From Mycolicibacterium flavescens (GTDB lineage Bacteria; Actinomycetota; Actinomycetes; Mycobacteriales; Mycobacteriaceae): DNA of 64,000 nucleotides. Positions 26,155 to 34,762 of the stretch are shown in pieces. Location: assembly GCA_900637135.1 (NCBI GenBank), contig LR134353.1, positions 3,720,001 to 3,784,000 of the forward strand, given 5' to 3'. The notes under the pieces were generated by a model, which did not search any database, was not told the DNA's origin, and was given only the letters and a program-made list of their open reading frames with translations. A program made the position numbers and the translations under genes. Each line of letters opens with the position of its first letter. Position 1 is the first letter of the stretch.

Positions 26155-27393
26155 ATGGACCTGAAGTGGTCACCGGCAGACGCGGCGTTTCGTGACGAGG
26201 TGCGCAGCTTCCTCGACGAGAAGCTGACACCGGAACTCCGTCGCGCCGGCCGCCTCATGACCAGCGTCTACGCCGACCACGACGCGAGCATGGAATGGCA
26301 GCAGATCCTGCACGAGCGGGGCTGGGCCGCGCCGGCCTGGCCGGTCGAGTACGGCGGCTGCGACTGGAGCCTGATCCAGCACTACATATTCAGCCGCGAG
26401 TCCACGCTCGCGGGCGCTCCGTCGCTGTCCCCGATGGGGATCCGCATGGTCGCCCACGCCCTGATCAAGTTCGGGACCGACGCACAGAAGGACTTCTTTC
26501 TGCCGCGCATCCTCACCGGCGAGGTCTTCTTCTGCCAGGGTTACTCCGAACCCGAGGCGGGGTCGGATCTGGCCGCGCTGTCGATGGCGGCGGTCCTCGA
26601 TGAATCGGCAGGCGACCTCATCTGCACCGGCAGCAAGATCTGGACGACGCACGCCCGCGAGGCGAACTGGATGTTCGCGCTGGTGCGCACGTCCAGAGGC
26701 CAGAAGAAACAGCAGGGCATCACGTTCGTGCTCATCGACATGTCCTCACCCGGCATCGAGATCCGACCGCTGGTGATGACATCCGGAGAAGAAGTACAGA
26801 ACCAGGTCTTCTTCGACGAGGTGCGGGTCCCCACGACGAACGTCCTCGGCAAGATCGACGACGGGTGGACCGTCGCCAAGTACTTGCTGGAGTTCGAACG
26901 CGGTGGCGGGGCGTCGTCGCCGGCGCTGCAGGTGATGGCCCAGGACATCGCCACCGTCGCGGCCACTGAACCGGGTCCCGGCGGGGGCCGACTGATCGAT
27001 GACCCGGCGTTCGCCCGCAAGCTGGCCGACGCGCGGATCCGCACCGCGGTGCTCGAGATCCTCGAGTACCGGGTGCTGGCAACCGTGGCCGAGGGTAAGA
27101 ACCCCGGCGCCGCGTCGTCGATGCTCAAAGTGCTCGCGACCGAGTTGAGCCAGGCGATCACCGAACTCGCCATGGAAGCGGCCGGACCGAGGGGCCGCGT
27201 CTATCAGCCGCACGCCACCTGCCCCGGCGGGCCGATCGCCGAGTTCGAGCCGCCGCCGGACGGATATCTCAGCGGTGAACCCTGGCAGGCGGTCGCACCA
27301 TTGCGCTATTTCAACGACCGGGCCGGCTCGATCTACGCCGGCAGCAACGAGATTCAGCGCAACATCCTGGCCAAAGCGGCGCTGGGACTCTGA
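26155..27393 (+). CDS. Acyl-CoA dehydrogenase, alpha-type subunit of a probable two-gene enzyme
   Basis: 412 residues. Motifs are ILHERGWAAPAWPVEYGG, CQGYSEPEAGSDLAALSM (about 126-143) and WTTHAREANWMF. The C-terminal motif reads IYAGSNEIQRN, so the catalytic Glu of the usual YEGT is Ala. Mycobacterial heterotetrameric dehydrogenases of the FadE26-FadE27 kind are encoded by adjacent unequal genes and take the base from another position. The next gene (10 bp downstream) is the matching smaller subunit. A bulky acyl-CoA such as a steroid or terpenoid side chain is typical for the class; the actual substrate is unknown. Confidence 0.9.
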   Translation: MDLKWSPADAAFRDEVRSFLDEKLTPELRRAGRLMTSVYADHDASMEWQQILHERGWAAPAWPVEYGGCDWSLIQHYIFSRESTLAGAPSLSPMGIRMVAHALIKFGTDAQKDFFLPRILTGEVFFCQGYSEPEAGSDLAALSMAAVLDESAGDLICTGSKIWTTHAREANWMFALVRTSRGQKKQQGITFVLIDMSSPGIEIRPLVMTSGEEVQNQVFFDEVRVPTTNVLGKIDDGWTVAKYLLEFERGGGASSPALQVMAQDIATVAATEPGPGGGRLIDDPAFARKLADARIRTAVLEILEYRVLATVAEGKNPGAASSMLKVLATELSQAITELAMEAAGPRGRVYQPHATCPGGPIAEFEPPPDGYLSGEPWQAVAPLRYFNDRAGSIYAGSNEIQRNILAKAALGL

Positions 27394-27403
27394 GGGGCTT
27401 GAT

Positions 27404-28528
27404 ATGGACTTCAACCTGAGCAAGGAACAAGAACTGCTGCGCGACGGCTTGAACAAGTTCTTGTCGAGCCGATACGAGCTCGAGAGCAGCCGCGCGGCGG
27501 CGAAGACGGGTTCCGGCTGGCAGCCCGACATCTGGTCCGGGTTCGCCAACGAGCTCGGGATCCTCGGCGCCGCGTTGCCCGAGGATCTCGGCGGAATCGG
27601 CGGCGGGCCGGTGGAAGTGATGGTGATCGCCGAGGCACTCGGGCAGGCGTTGGTCGTCGAGCCCTACGTGGACACCGTTGTCGTGTCGGGTGGCCTACTG
27701 CAGCGTGCCGGCGGTGAGCCGGCCTCGGCGCTGCTGGAGCGGATCGTCGAGGGGACGGCCATCGTCGCGCTCGCGGCGAACGAATCCGAGTCCGGCCACA
27801 ATTGGGCCGACGTGACGACCGGCGCCGAACGCGACGGCGACGAGTGGGTGCTGCGGGGGTCCAAGATCGTCGTCGCGAGCGCACCTCTGGCCACCCACCT
27901 TCTGGTGACCGCGCGCACCGCCAGCGGAATCTCGTTGTTCCTCGTCGATCTCGAGTCGGCGGGAGACGCTGTCGCGGCCCACCACTACCGCACCATCGAC
28001 GACCGCAGGGCATCCGACCTGACGTTCGACGGCCTGCGGCTTCCGGCCGGCGCGCTGCTCGGCGAGGAGGGTGCGGCATGGGCGTCGCTGGCTCAGGCAC
28101 GCGACGAGGGTGCGGCCGCGGTCTGTGCGGAGGCGGTCGGGTGCATGCGGAAGGTGTTGGCCGACACCGTCGAATACGCCAAACAACGTCAGCAGTTCGG
28201 GCAGCCGATCGGCAGTTTCCAGGTGCTGCAGCACCGCATGGTCGACATGTACATGGAAGTCGAGCAGGCGGTGTCCGCCACGTACCTGGCGGTCCTCAAC
28301 CTCGAGGCCGAGCCGGTTGTGCGCGCCCGCGCGGTGTCGGCGGCCAAGGCCACCGTGGGCCGGGCCGCGCGGTTCATCGGACAGCAGTCGGTGCAACTGC
28401 ACGGCGGCATGGGGATGACCGAGGAACTCGCGATCGGCCACTATTTCAAGCGGCTTACCGCGCTTCAGTACGAGTTCGGCACCACCGACTTCCACGTCAC
28501 CCGGTACGCGGAGCTGACCAAGACCTGA
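27404..28528 (+). CDS. Acyl-CoA dehydrogenase, beta-type subunit of a probable two-gene enzyme
   Basis: 374 residues from ATG 27404 (MDFNLSKEQELLRDGLNKFL). Degenerate acyl-CoA dehydrogenase: the usual TEPxxGSD loop reads ANESESGHNWADV, but VEYAKQRQQFGQPIGSFQ and QLHGGMGMTEELAIGHYFKRLT are well conserved. This composition matches the smaller partner in alpha2-beta2 acyl-CoA dehydrogenases, in which the two polypeptides share FAD sites. The gene is co-transcribed with its partner. Confidence 0.88.
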   Translation: MDFNLSKEQELLRDGLNKFLSSRYELESSRAAAKTGSGWQPDIWSGFANELGILGAALPEDLGGIGGGPVEVMVIAEALGQALVVEPYVDTVVVSGGLLQRAGGEPASALLERIVEGTAIVALAANESESGHNWADVTTGAERDGDEWVLRGSKIVVASAPLATHLLVTARTASGISLFLVDLESAGDAVAAHHYRTIDDRRASDLTFDGLRLPAGALLGEEGAAWASLAQARDEGAAAVCAEAVGCMRKVLADTVEYAKQRQQFGQPIGSFQVLQHRMVDMYMEVEQAVSATYLAVLNLEAEPVVRARAVSAAKATVGRAARFIGQQSVQLHGGMGMTEELAIGHYFKRLTALQYEFGTTDFHVTRYAELTKT

Positions 28529-28542
28529 CCCTCGCGGTGGCA

Positions 28543-28562
28543 TGAGGGACCAAAGGCCCTGT
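28543..28562. promoter_or_regulatory. DosR (DevR) box before the universal stress protein gene
   Basis: Core GGGACCAAAGGCCCT (28546-28560) matches the mycobacterial dormancy-regulator consensus GGGACTWWAGTCCC with the key GGGAC and GNCCC half-sites intact. It lies about 65 bp upstream of the ATG of the stress protein, a usual distance for activation under hypoxia or nitric oxide. Confidence 0.75.
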
Positions 28563-28626
28563 CCACATGGACGGTTTAGGACGTAACGTCGAAATCAACA
28601 ACCGCCATGTGGTGAAGGGAGAAATC

Positions 28627-29502
28627 ATGGCTGCCGGTCCGAGCGGAATTCTTGTTGGCGTCGACGGATCACCGGACTCGGAGGCCGCCATTCGTTGGGC
28701 GACTCGAGAAGCCCTGTTGCGGGACCAGCCGGTCAGGTTGCTCCATGCGATCACTCCTGTCGTCGTGACGTGGCCGGTCGCGTATCTGGAAGCCAGCTAC
28801 ATCGAGTCGATGGAATCCAACGGCCGCGACATCCTCGACTCGGCGCAGAAAACCGTGCAGGCCGCTGCGGGCGACAAGGCGCCGCCGGCCATCGAAACGC
28901 AGATCATGAACGCCGCGGCGCCCGCCGCGCTCGTCACCGCCTCGCGCGACGCATACATGACCGTGTCCGGGTCGCGGGGCCTCGGTGTTCTCGGCCGAGC
29001 CTTCCTCGGTTCGGTCAGCAATGGCCTGCTGCACCACGGAAAAGGTCCCATTGCGATCGTGCGCACCGACGACGCGGCCGCGGTCGACACCAGCGCCCCC
29101 GTCCTCGTCGGCATCGACGGCTCGCCTGCCTCCGAAGACGCCACGGAGTTGGCGTTCGACGAGGCCTCGAGGCGGAATGTGGCGCTTATCGCACTGCACG
29201 CGTGGAGCGATGCGTCATTTCCCTCCATCGGCAGCGACTGGGAACGCTACGAGGACGGCGGGCACCGGGTCCTGTCCGAACGCCTCGCCGGCTGGCAGGA
29301 ACGGTATCCGGATGTGCAGGTGCAGCGCCGGATCGTCAGCGATGACCCCGCACGACGGCTCGTGGAAGCGTCGGGTGAGGCCGCGCTTGTCGTCGTCGGC
29401 AGCCGGGGCCGCGGCGGATTCTCCAGCCTTGTGCTCGGCTCCGTTGCGTCGAAGGTGGCTCAGTCGGCCAAGGCGCCGGTGATCGTCGTCCGGCCGCGGT
29501 AG
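28627..29502 (+). CDS. Universal stress protein, tandem USP domains
   Basis: 291 residues from ATG 28627, with AAGGGAGAA upstream. Two USP domains (about 7-145 and 157-290), each beginning with an ATP-pocket strand (GILVGVDGSPDSE, VLVGIDGSPASE). Each ends in the nucleotide loop: SGSRGLGVLGRAFLGSVS in the first and VGSRGRGGFSSLVLGSVASKV in the second. Mycobacterial tandem USPs are commonly part of the DosR dormancy regulon and bind ATP. The upstream DosR box supports the same regulation here. Cytoplasmic. Confidence 0.93.
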   Translation: MAAGPSGILVGVDGSPDSEAAIRWATREALLRDQPVRLLHAITPVVVTWPVAYLEASYIESMESNGRDILDSAQKTVQAAAGDKAPPAIETQIMNAAAPAALVTASRDAYMTVSGSRGLGVLGRAFLGSVSNGLLHHGKGPIAIVRTDDAAAVDTSAPVLVGIDGSPASEDATELAFDEASRRNVALIALHAWSDASFPSIGSDWERYEDGGHRVLSERLAGWQERYPDVQVQRRIVSDDPARRLVEASGEAALVVVGSRGRGGFSSLVLGSVASKVAQSAKAPVIVVRPR

Positions 29503-29504
29503 AA

Positions 29505-30152
29505 CTACCGCGCGACCGCCGCGCCGTCCAGCTGAAGCTCGACGTAGGCCGTGACGACGTCGGTCAACGCGCGCAGCTCGCGGCCGACGTCGACCGGCTC
29601 CTCGACGGCCATCTTGGCCACCATCGCGCCCATCAGCGTGGTCCAGATCAGGTTGCCTACCGCGTCGGCGTGCTTCTGGTCGAGACCCTCGGCCACGAAG
29701 CGGCCGAGCCGGGTCAGTGTGGAGAACAGCTCGGCCAGGTGACGTTGCTGAGCATCGGCGCGTCCGGTTCGGGTCGCAATCAAGATCTCCAGCGCGGCAA
29801 TGGATGTCGGGCTCAGGAACGCGTCGGCGACCGCGTTGATCACCAGCTCGGTGCGCGCGCGTCCGTGGTGCTCCCCCAGTGCGGCCTGGACACCGTGCAG
29901 GCAAGCCACCAGTTGCCCGAAGCCCTCGTCGACGACGGCCATCAACAACCCGTCCCTGTCACCGAAGTGGTACTGGATCACCCCCCAGGTCACACCCGCG
30001 CGTTCGGTGATGTGCTTGGCGCTCGCCGCGGCGAATCCCTCTTCCAGGACGCAGCGCACCGTTTCCTCGATGACGAGCGCGCGGGTCCGATCCGCTCGGA
30101 GCTGCTTACCGTTCGGCGGGCGGCGCGGCGCGACGTTGGCGGCCTGCGGCAT
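29505..30152 (-). CDS. TetR-family regulator
   Basis: 215 residues. HTH region VRCVLEEGFAAASAKHITERAGVTWGVIQYHFGDRDGLL (about 32-70). The C-terminal domain ends GRELRALTDVVTAYVELQL and matches no ligand class I recognise. It starts 3 bp after the stop of the NAD(P)-dependent reductase, so it is the last gene of the Rieske-reductase-TetR operon and probably its repressor. A candidate operator is the near-palindrome at 32344-32357. It converges with the stress-protein gene with a 2-bp gap. Confidence 0.88.
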   Translation of the reverse strand: MPQAANVAPRRPPNGKQLRADRTRALVIEETVRCVLEEGFAAASAKHITERAGVTWGVIQYHFGDRDGLLMAVVDEGFGQLVACLHGVQAALGEHHGRARTELVINAVADAFLSPTSIAALEILIATRTGRADAQQRHLAELFSTLTRLGRFVAEGLDQKHADAVGNLIWTTLMGAMVAKMAVEEPVDVGRELRALTDVVTAYVELQLDGAAVAR

Positions 30153-30155
30153 TCC

Positions 30156-31247
30156 CTACCTCTTGAAACGGCCGGCGAACCCGCGCAACGGCAGGTCGGC
30201 ACTGGTGATCAACCCCGGCGGTGCGACCACGACCGACCGGATGGCATGCAGCGCAGGCATTCCCGTGACCGTCATTCCGATCGAGGCGAAGGCCTCGGGG
30301 TTGGACAGGTCGACCCCGGGCTTCGGGAAGATCATGTGCTTGTTGTACACACACGGATCGCCCTTGATCTGGGTGATGTAGCAGCCCTTGATGTCCCAGT
30401 GCGGATCGGTGTGCGGTGTCATCTGCCATTCCAGATGCGTCTCCACCCGAGGGACCCCGTCGACGATGCCCTGGTACTTGATGTAGTTACCGCCTAGCGA
30501 GCCCTTCGGCAGCTGATACCAACCGAGGTCGACATCCTTTGTGCAGGCGCCTAATTCGTAGCTGAACTTGACCTCGTCGAGTTTCAGATCGAAGCAGTCG
30601 GCCATCATCAGCACGCTGTCGGCGAACACCCGGGTGTACTTCTCCAGCTTGCCCGGGATCTCGGGATCGTCGACGGGCTGGCCGTAGCCGACCTCGATCC
30701 AGGTGTCCTTGGAGTGATGGCACGACACGTCGACCGACTCGATCGTGGTGACGTTCTCGATCTCGGCGATGTCGGCCGAACACACCACGCCGAGAATCTG
30801 GTTGAGTCCGGGGTTCATTCCCGTGCCGTAGAACGTGGAATTGCCCTTGCGGCAGGCCTCCTCGAGGAGTTGGGACACGGGCTTACCCGAGGGATGCGGA
30901 TGGTTGGTGTCGCGGTGCCAGCCGGTGATCCAGTCGGCCGTGGTGACGATGTTGATGCCCGCCTCGAGGACTCTGATGTAGAGGTCCTCGTCGGGGAACA
31001 CACCGTGGAACGTCAGGACATCGGGTTGGGCGGCGATGATCTCCTCGATCGTGCCGGTGGCGCGCACCCCGACCGGCCCGATGCCGACGATCTCACCGGC
31101 ATCCCTGCCGACCTTTTCGGGGGTGTAGCAGTGCAATCCGACGAGTTCGAGATCCGGATGCTCCCCGATCCGCTTGATCATCTCGGTCCCGAGGTTGCCT
31201 GTGGCCACCTGGAACACACGCGTCGGGCGGGTGGGTTGTGCGGTCAT
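30156..31247 (-). CDS. NAD(P)-dependent amine-dehydrogenase/DapB-like oxidoreductase
   Basis: 363 residues from ATG 31247 (MTAQPTRPTRVFQVATGNLGTEMIKRI), overlapping the Rieske gene stop by four bases. Rossmann motif VATGNLGTEM; the DapB-like second domain has YGTGMNPGLNQIL and VSCHHSKDTW. Such proteins are annotated as NAD(P)H-dependent amine dehydrogenase or dihydrodipicolinate-reductase-like and often occur in mycobacterial catabolic operons. The true reaction is unknown. Co-transcription with a Rieske oxygenase suggests reduction or oxidation of a ring-oxygenated intermediate. Confidence 0.8.
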   Translation of the reverse strand: MTAQPTRPTRVFQVATGNLGTEMIKRIGEHPDLELVGLHCYTPEKVGRDAGEIVGIGPVGVRATGTIEEIIAAQPDVLTFHGVFPDEDLYIRVLEAGINIVTTADWITGWHRDTNHPHPSGKPVSQLLEEACRKGNSTFYGTGMNPGLNQILGVVCSADIAEIENVTTIESVDVSCHHSKDTWIEVGYGQPVDDPEIPGKLEKYTRVFADSVLMMADCFDLKLDEVKFSYELGACTKDVDLGWYQLPKGSLGGNYIKYQGIVDGVPRVETHLEWQMTPHTDPHWDIKGCYITQIKGDPCVYNKHMIFPKPGVDLSNPEAFASIGMTVTGMPALHAIRSVVVAPPGLITSADLPLRGFAGRFKR

Positions 31248-32293
31248 CGGGTCGGACCTTTCTCGGACGACGTTGCGGCACCGGATGTTTGAAGGTCCGC
31301 AGCATTGCCGCCGCGGCCGTCGGGATAGAACTGGGTCGCCCACTTGCGTAGGGCGGTGAAACCCTCGTACTCGGCCGTCGCCAGCGCGGGCGGGTCGGAG
31401 TAGCGCTGGTGCGACCAGATGTGTACGTCCTGCGTGAACTGGCGGATGACTTCGGCGCCGAACTCGGTGGCCTTCGCCTCGGCCCGCTGGTCGTCACGGC
31501 CGGGGGTGCGGCCGATGTAGACCATGAACCGGACATCCGACGTTCGGTCGTCAACGGGGGTGATCGCCGAGATCGTCCGGTTGTCCACCATGCCCCAGCT
31601 CTTGGTCACCGCGATGCCGAGGCCGCCGTTGATGGCTTCCACACCACTTCGGACATCGTCGATCGACTGGGATTCGTCGCCTTCGAAGGTGATGGTGAAG
31701 TCGACATACGACCACGGCTCGGCGAAGTCGTGACGAGTGAAGACAGGGATGATCGGTGTCTTGTGCACGAACTTGAAGTGCGCGAAGTCGACGCCGTTCT
31801 CCAGCACGTACTGAGGATGCAGTTCGAGGCCGTCGCGGAAGAGGGTCATCGGCGGGTAGTAGTCGGCGGCGGTGCGGGTGTCACCGAAGCTGCCGAAGAT
31901 GTCGGGTGCGTCGAAATAGGGTGCGCGTCCGTCGATGTCGTGCCAGATATAGATCGAGTCGTTGCGTTCGGCGACGGGGTAGCTGCGGATCCGCCTGCCG
32001 CGGTTCGGGCGGTCCTGGTACGGGATGCAGACGTTGCGGCCTTCGGAGTTCCACTGCCAGCCGTGGAACGGGCACTCGATGACGTCGCCCTCGACGTGGC
32101 CGCCGTATCCCAGGTGGGCTCCGAGGTGCTCGCAGTAGGCGTCCATCACCACCGCTTGGCCCGAAGACGTTCGCCACGCGATCATCTCGCGGTCGAAGTA
32201 CTTCATCCGCCGTACATCGCCGGGCTTGAGCTCTGCCGACCACGCGACCTGGAACCATCCGGTCGGCTTCATCGACAGGGGTGGCTTGGCCAT
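31244..32293 (-). CDS. Rieske [2Fe-2S] oxygenase, KshA-like
   Basis: 349 residues from ATG 32293 (MAKPPLSMKPTGWFQVAW). Rieske centre CEHLGAHLGYGG...IECPFHGW gives the CxH and CxxH ligands (about 49-73). The mononuclear iron site is in ENGVDFAHFKFVH (D..H....H, about 160). Size and start resemble 3-ketosteroid-9-alpha-hydroxylase oxygenase KshA and related terminal oxygenases, which need a separate reductase; none is encoded alongside. A steroid- or terpenoid-like substrate is plausible but not shown. Confidence 0.9.
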   Translation of the reverse strand: MAKPPLSMKPTGWFQVAWSAELKPGDVRRMKYFDREMIAWRTSSGQAVVMDAYCEHLGAHLGYGGHVEGDVIECPFHGWQWNSEGRNVCIPYQDRPNRGRRIRSYPVAERNDSIYIWHDIDGRAPYFDAPDIFGSFGDTRTAADYYPPMTLFRDGLELHPQYVLENGVDFAHFKFVHKTPIIPVFTRHDFAEPWSYVDFTITFEGDESQSIDDVRSGVEAINGGLGIAVTKSWGMVDNRTISAITPVDDRTSDVRFMVYIGRTPGRDDQRAEAKATEFGAEVIRQFTQDVHIWSHQRYSDPPALATAEYEGFTALRKWATQFYPDGRGGNAADLQTSGAATSSEKGPTR

Positions 32294-32343
32294 CGACGTC
32301 CTCTCGGGCTGCGCAATGCCACTGGGTCTCGGTCGGACAAATG

Positions 32344-32357
32344 ATAGAGCACTCAAT
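32344..32357. promoter_or_regulatory. Near-palindrome between Rieske and flavoprotein genes
   Basis: ATAGAG-CA-CTCAAT pairs at 5 of 6 positions per arm and lies in the 118-bp divergent gap, which is locally A/T-rich. It fits a small TetR operator that could serve both directions. The TetR gene at 29505-30152 is encoded by one of the two units. Confidence 0.45.
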
Positions 32358-32411
32358 GTAAATTTGGCCAGGGTGATTTCGTTGCGGGCGGGCCTCACGC
32401 AGAATGACCTG

Positions 32412-33326
32412 GTGACCAACCGAATCCAGGAGCTTCTCGGCGTCGACTTCCCTGTCGTGCAGGCGCCCATGACCTACATCGCGCGCGCCGAGCTCGCCGC
32501 CGCCGTCTCTGAGGCCGGCGGCCTTGGCATGATCGAGACGCTGACCGAAGACGGCCGTGCCGATCTGTACCGAGTGCGTGACCTCACCGACAAGCCTGTC
32601 GCCGCCAACCTGATGATCCAAGGCTGGAAGGCCGACCCGTCCATCGTCGACACGCTGGCCGCGGCCGGGGTGAACCACGTCTTCACCTCGGCAGGCGATC
32701 CCGCGTTGTTCACCGCACGCCTGCACGACGCCGGAATGACGGTCGTGCACGTCGTCGGATCCCTCAAGGGTGCGCGCAAGGCGGCCGATGCCGGCGTCGA
32801 TGCGTTGGTGGTCGAGGGCGTCGAAGGCGGCGGGTTCAAGTCGCTGCTGGGTGCATCGACGATGGTGCTGCTTCCGTTGGTCGCCGAGAACGTCGACCTG
32901 CCGATCATCGCAGCGGGCGGCATGTGCGACGCACGGTCGACCGCGGCGGCGCTGGTACTCGGTGCCGAGGGCGTCCAGATGGGGACCCGGATGCTGGCCA
33001 GCGTCGAGGCGGCTGTGCACGCGAATTTCAAGGATGCGATCGTGACGGCCGATGACTCCGGCACCGTGCTTCTCGACATCCCCGGCAACCCGACGATGCG
33101 TGTCCTGCGCACCGGGCTGGCCGCGCGGGTCGCGGCTCACGACCCAGGCGCACGCCTGCTGGGCAAGATCACGGAGCTGTACTTCGACGGCGATATGAAC
33201 GCCAGCGTGGCCAACACCGGTCAGGTCTCGTCCCGGATCCGGGAGTTGCTGCCGGTCGCGGACATCGTGCGGCGCACGTGGACCGAGATCGATGCGGCGT
33301 TGACCGACGCCAAATCGAGGATGTAG
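32412..33326 (+). CDS. Nitronate monooxygenase/FabK-like FMN protein
   Basis: 304 residues from GTG 32412 (VTNRIQELLGVDFPVVQAPM); the frame is open further upstream but the family starts here. TIM-barrel FMN protein with IIAAGGMCDARS and GAEGVQMGTRMLAS phosphate-binding segments. The family's active-site histidine in E-GGH is replaced: the motif reads VEGVEGGGFKSLLG. This suggests a changed reaction, perhaps acyl-CoA or enone reduction rather than nitronate oxidation. Divergent from the Rieske operon, so possibly co-regulated. Confidence 0.82.
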   Translation: MTNRIQELLGVDFPVVQAPMTYIARAELAAAVSEAGGLGMIETLTEDGRADLYRVRDLTDKPVAANLMIQGWKADPSIVDTLAAAGVNHVFTSAGDPALFTARLHDAGMTVVHVVGSLKGARKAADAGVDALVVEGVEGGGFKSLLGASTMVLLPLVAENVDLPIIAAGGMCDARSTAAALVLGAEGVQMGTRMLASVEAAVHANFKDAIVTADDSGTVLLDIPGNPTMRVLRTGLAARVAAHDPGARLLGKITELYFDGDMNASVANTGQVSSRIRELLPVADIVRRTWTEIDAALTDAKSRM

Positions 33327-33334
33327 CCGGCGGG

Positions 33335-34762
33335 CTAGGCGACGCGCTCGCGGCTGCGCGCTACGCGTTCGGCTTCCGGACACACCGCGCGTTTGGTGCG
33401 CGGCCCACGGGCGCGCTGACGGAGCGCGACCATGGAGCCCGAGCGGACGACCCCCAGCGGCCCCGGGCCCGCGAACCGCGCGATACCAGAGGCGCGCAGA
33501 GCGACAGCGGCTTTCGCCTGCCGGTAGCCGACCCGGATGCCCGCGGCGGCGACGATGAGCAAGGCGGCGACACCCGGCAACGCCACGGCAGCCAGCGCCG
33601 TCAGCGATGCCGGAACCAGGACCGCCTCGATGACGTGCTCGAAGATCGACTTCGCACTCGCCGGCGCGGCAGCGGTGGTCAGCGGAACCGTTCCCGAGAC
33701 CGAGAGCGGCTGGACGGTGTCAGTGGTGGCCACCTTGCCCTGCACCGGGCGCGGGGCCATGGTGCCGAACAGCGAGCCGCTGTCCGCGGGGGCCACGGGC
33801 CGCGTGGTTTCGCCCGGATGCGGTCCGACCAGTGTTCCTCCGGTCGGGGCGTTCACCTTCCTGGCATCCAGCGTGCCGCTTCCACCGATCAACGACTGGG
33901 GCGGACCGGACGAAGCGGGGATGCCCAGCATCGCGTAGAAATCCGAAGGCACCCGCGTGACTGCGCCCGTCACCGTGGTCAGCATGGTCTGCAGCGAGGT
34001 GATCGCATCTCGGATCGGCGTCTTCGACGTCTGCAGCGCGGCGAGCGACTCCGACCACGTCACCATCGCGCCGTTTATGGTGACGAACGCGTTGGTCAGC
34101 GGGTCGGCCGTCTTGGCTTCCGGCGTCACAGGGGTGTTGACCTGAACGGCGGGCGTCGTGCCGGTCTGCGGGGCAGACGAGGCTGCGGCGTCGTCTGCGG
34201 CGGAGTTGGAGTCGGGTTGAGTGGCCGAACCGTCCGCGGGCGCCGTCGAAACCGGAGCGTCGGCAGCGGGATCGGTCTCCGTGGTCAGTTCCTGGGTCGC
34301 GGGGACGGTTCCGCTTTCGGTCGTCTGCGCCCCGACGCCGAGTTCGGTCCCCTGCGGATCGGCAGGTGCGGCGTTGGCTTCGTCGGCGGGCGCGGTCTCT
34401 TCGTCCGCGGTCACGTCGGCGTCCTCCGCCTTGCTCCCCGTGGTCGCGGTCCTGTCGACGCCGCCCCGCACGATAATCGTGGGGCGGGTGAACCCGTCTT
34501 TCCGCGACGGTGATTGCCGGGAGAAATCGGGAAGGCGGAGCCGGAAGCGCCGGTCGATCTTCGGAGTGGACTTCGTCGCCGTCCCGGTGGTGGCGCCCGA
34601 AGTCTCCGAGCCGGCGGCGCCGGTGGTGGAACCCTGGCTGGCCGCGGTCGAGCCGCTCGTTCCCGCGCCACTGGTGCTACCTGAGTCGTCAGCACTGGCG
34701 ACGGCACCGCCGCCGAACAGCAATCCGATAGCGAGGACACAGACACCCACCGTGAGGCGCAA
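33335..34762 (-). CDS. Secreted/anchored Ser-Thr-Ala-rich protein of unknown function
   Basis: 475 residues, not recognised. The start is a TTG (34762) with a GTG 12 bp downstream as alternative. An N-terminal signal peptide (VGVCVLAIGLLFGGGAVASA) is followed by about 200 residues of Ser/Thr/Gly/Ala/Asp low complexity. A folded stretch follows (about 215-320), then a hydrophobic segment AVALPGVAALLIVAAAGIRVGY (about 392-413) and an Arg-rich tail. This layout suggests a C-terminally membrane-anchored exported protein with its tail inside. It converges with the flavoprotein gene. Confidence 0.7.
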   Translation of the reverse strand: MRLTVGVCVLAIGLLFGGGAVASADDSGSTSGAGTSGSTAASQGSTTGAAGSETSGATTGTATKSTPKIDRRFRLRLPDFSRQSPSRKDGFTRPTIIVRGGVDRTATTGSKAEDADVTADEETAPADEANAAPADPQGTELGVGAQTTESGTVPATQELTTETDPAADAPVSTAPADGSATQPDSNSAADDAAASSAPQTGTTPAVQVNTPVTPEAKTADPLTNAFVTINGAMVTWSESLAALQTSKTPIRDAITSLQTMLTTVTGAVTRVPSDFYAMLGIPASSGPPQSLIGGSGTLDARKVNAPTGGTLVGPHPGETTRPVAPADSGSLFGTMAPRPVQGKVATTDTVQPLSVSGTVPLTTAAAPASAKSIFEHVIEAVLVPASLTALAAVALPGVAALLIVAAAGIRVGYRQAKAAVALRASGIARFAGPGPLGVVRSGSMVALRQRARGPRTKRAVCPEAERVARSRERVA

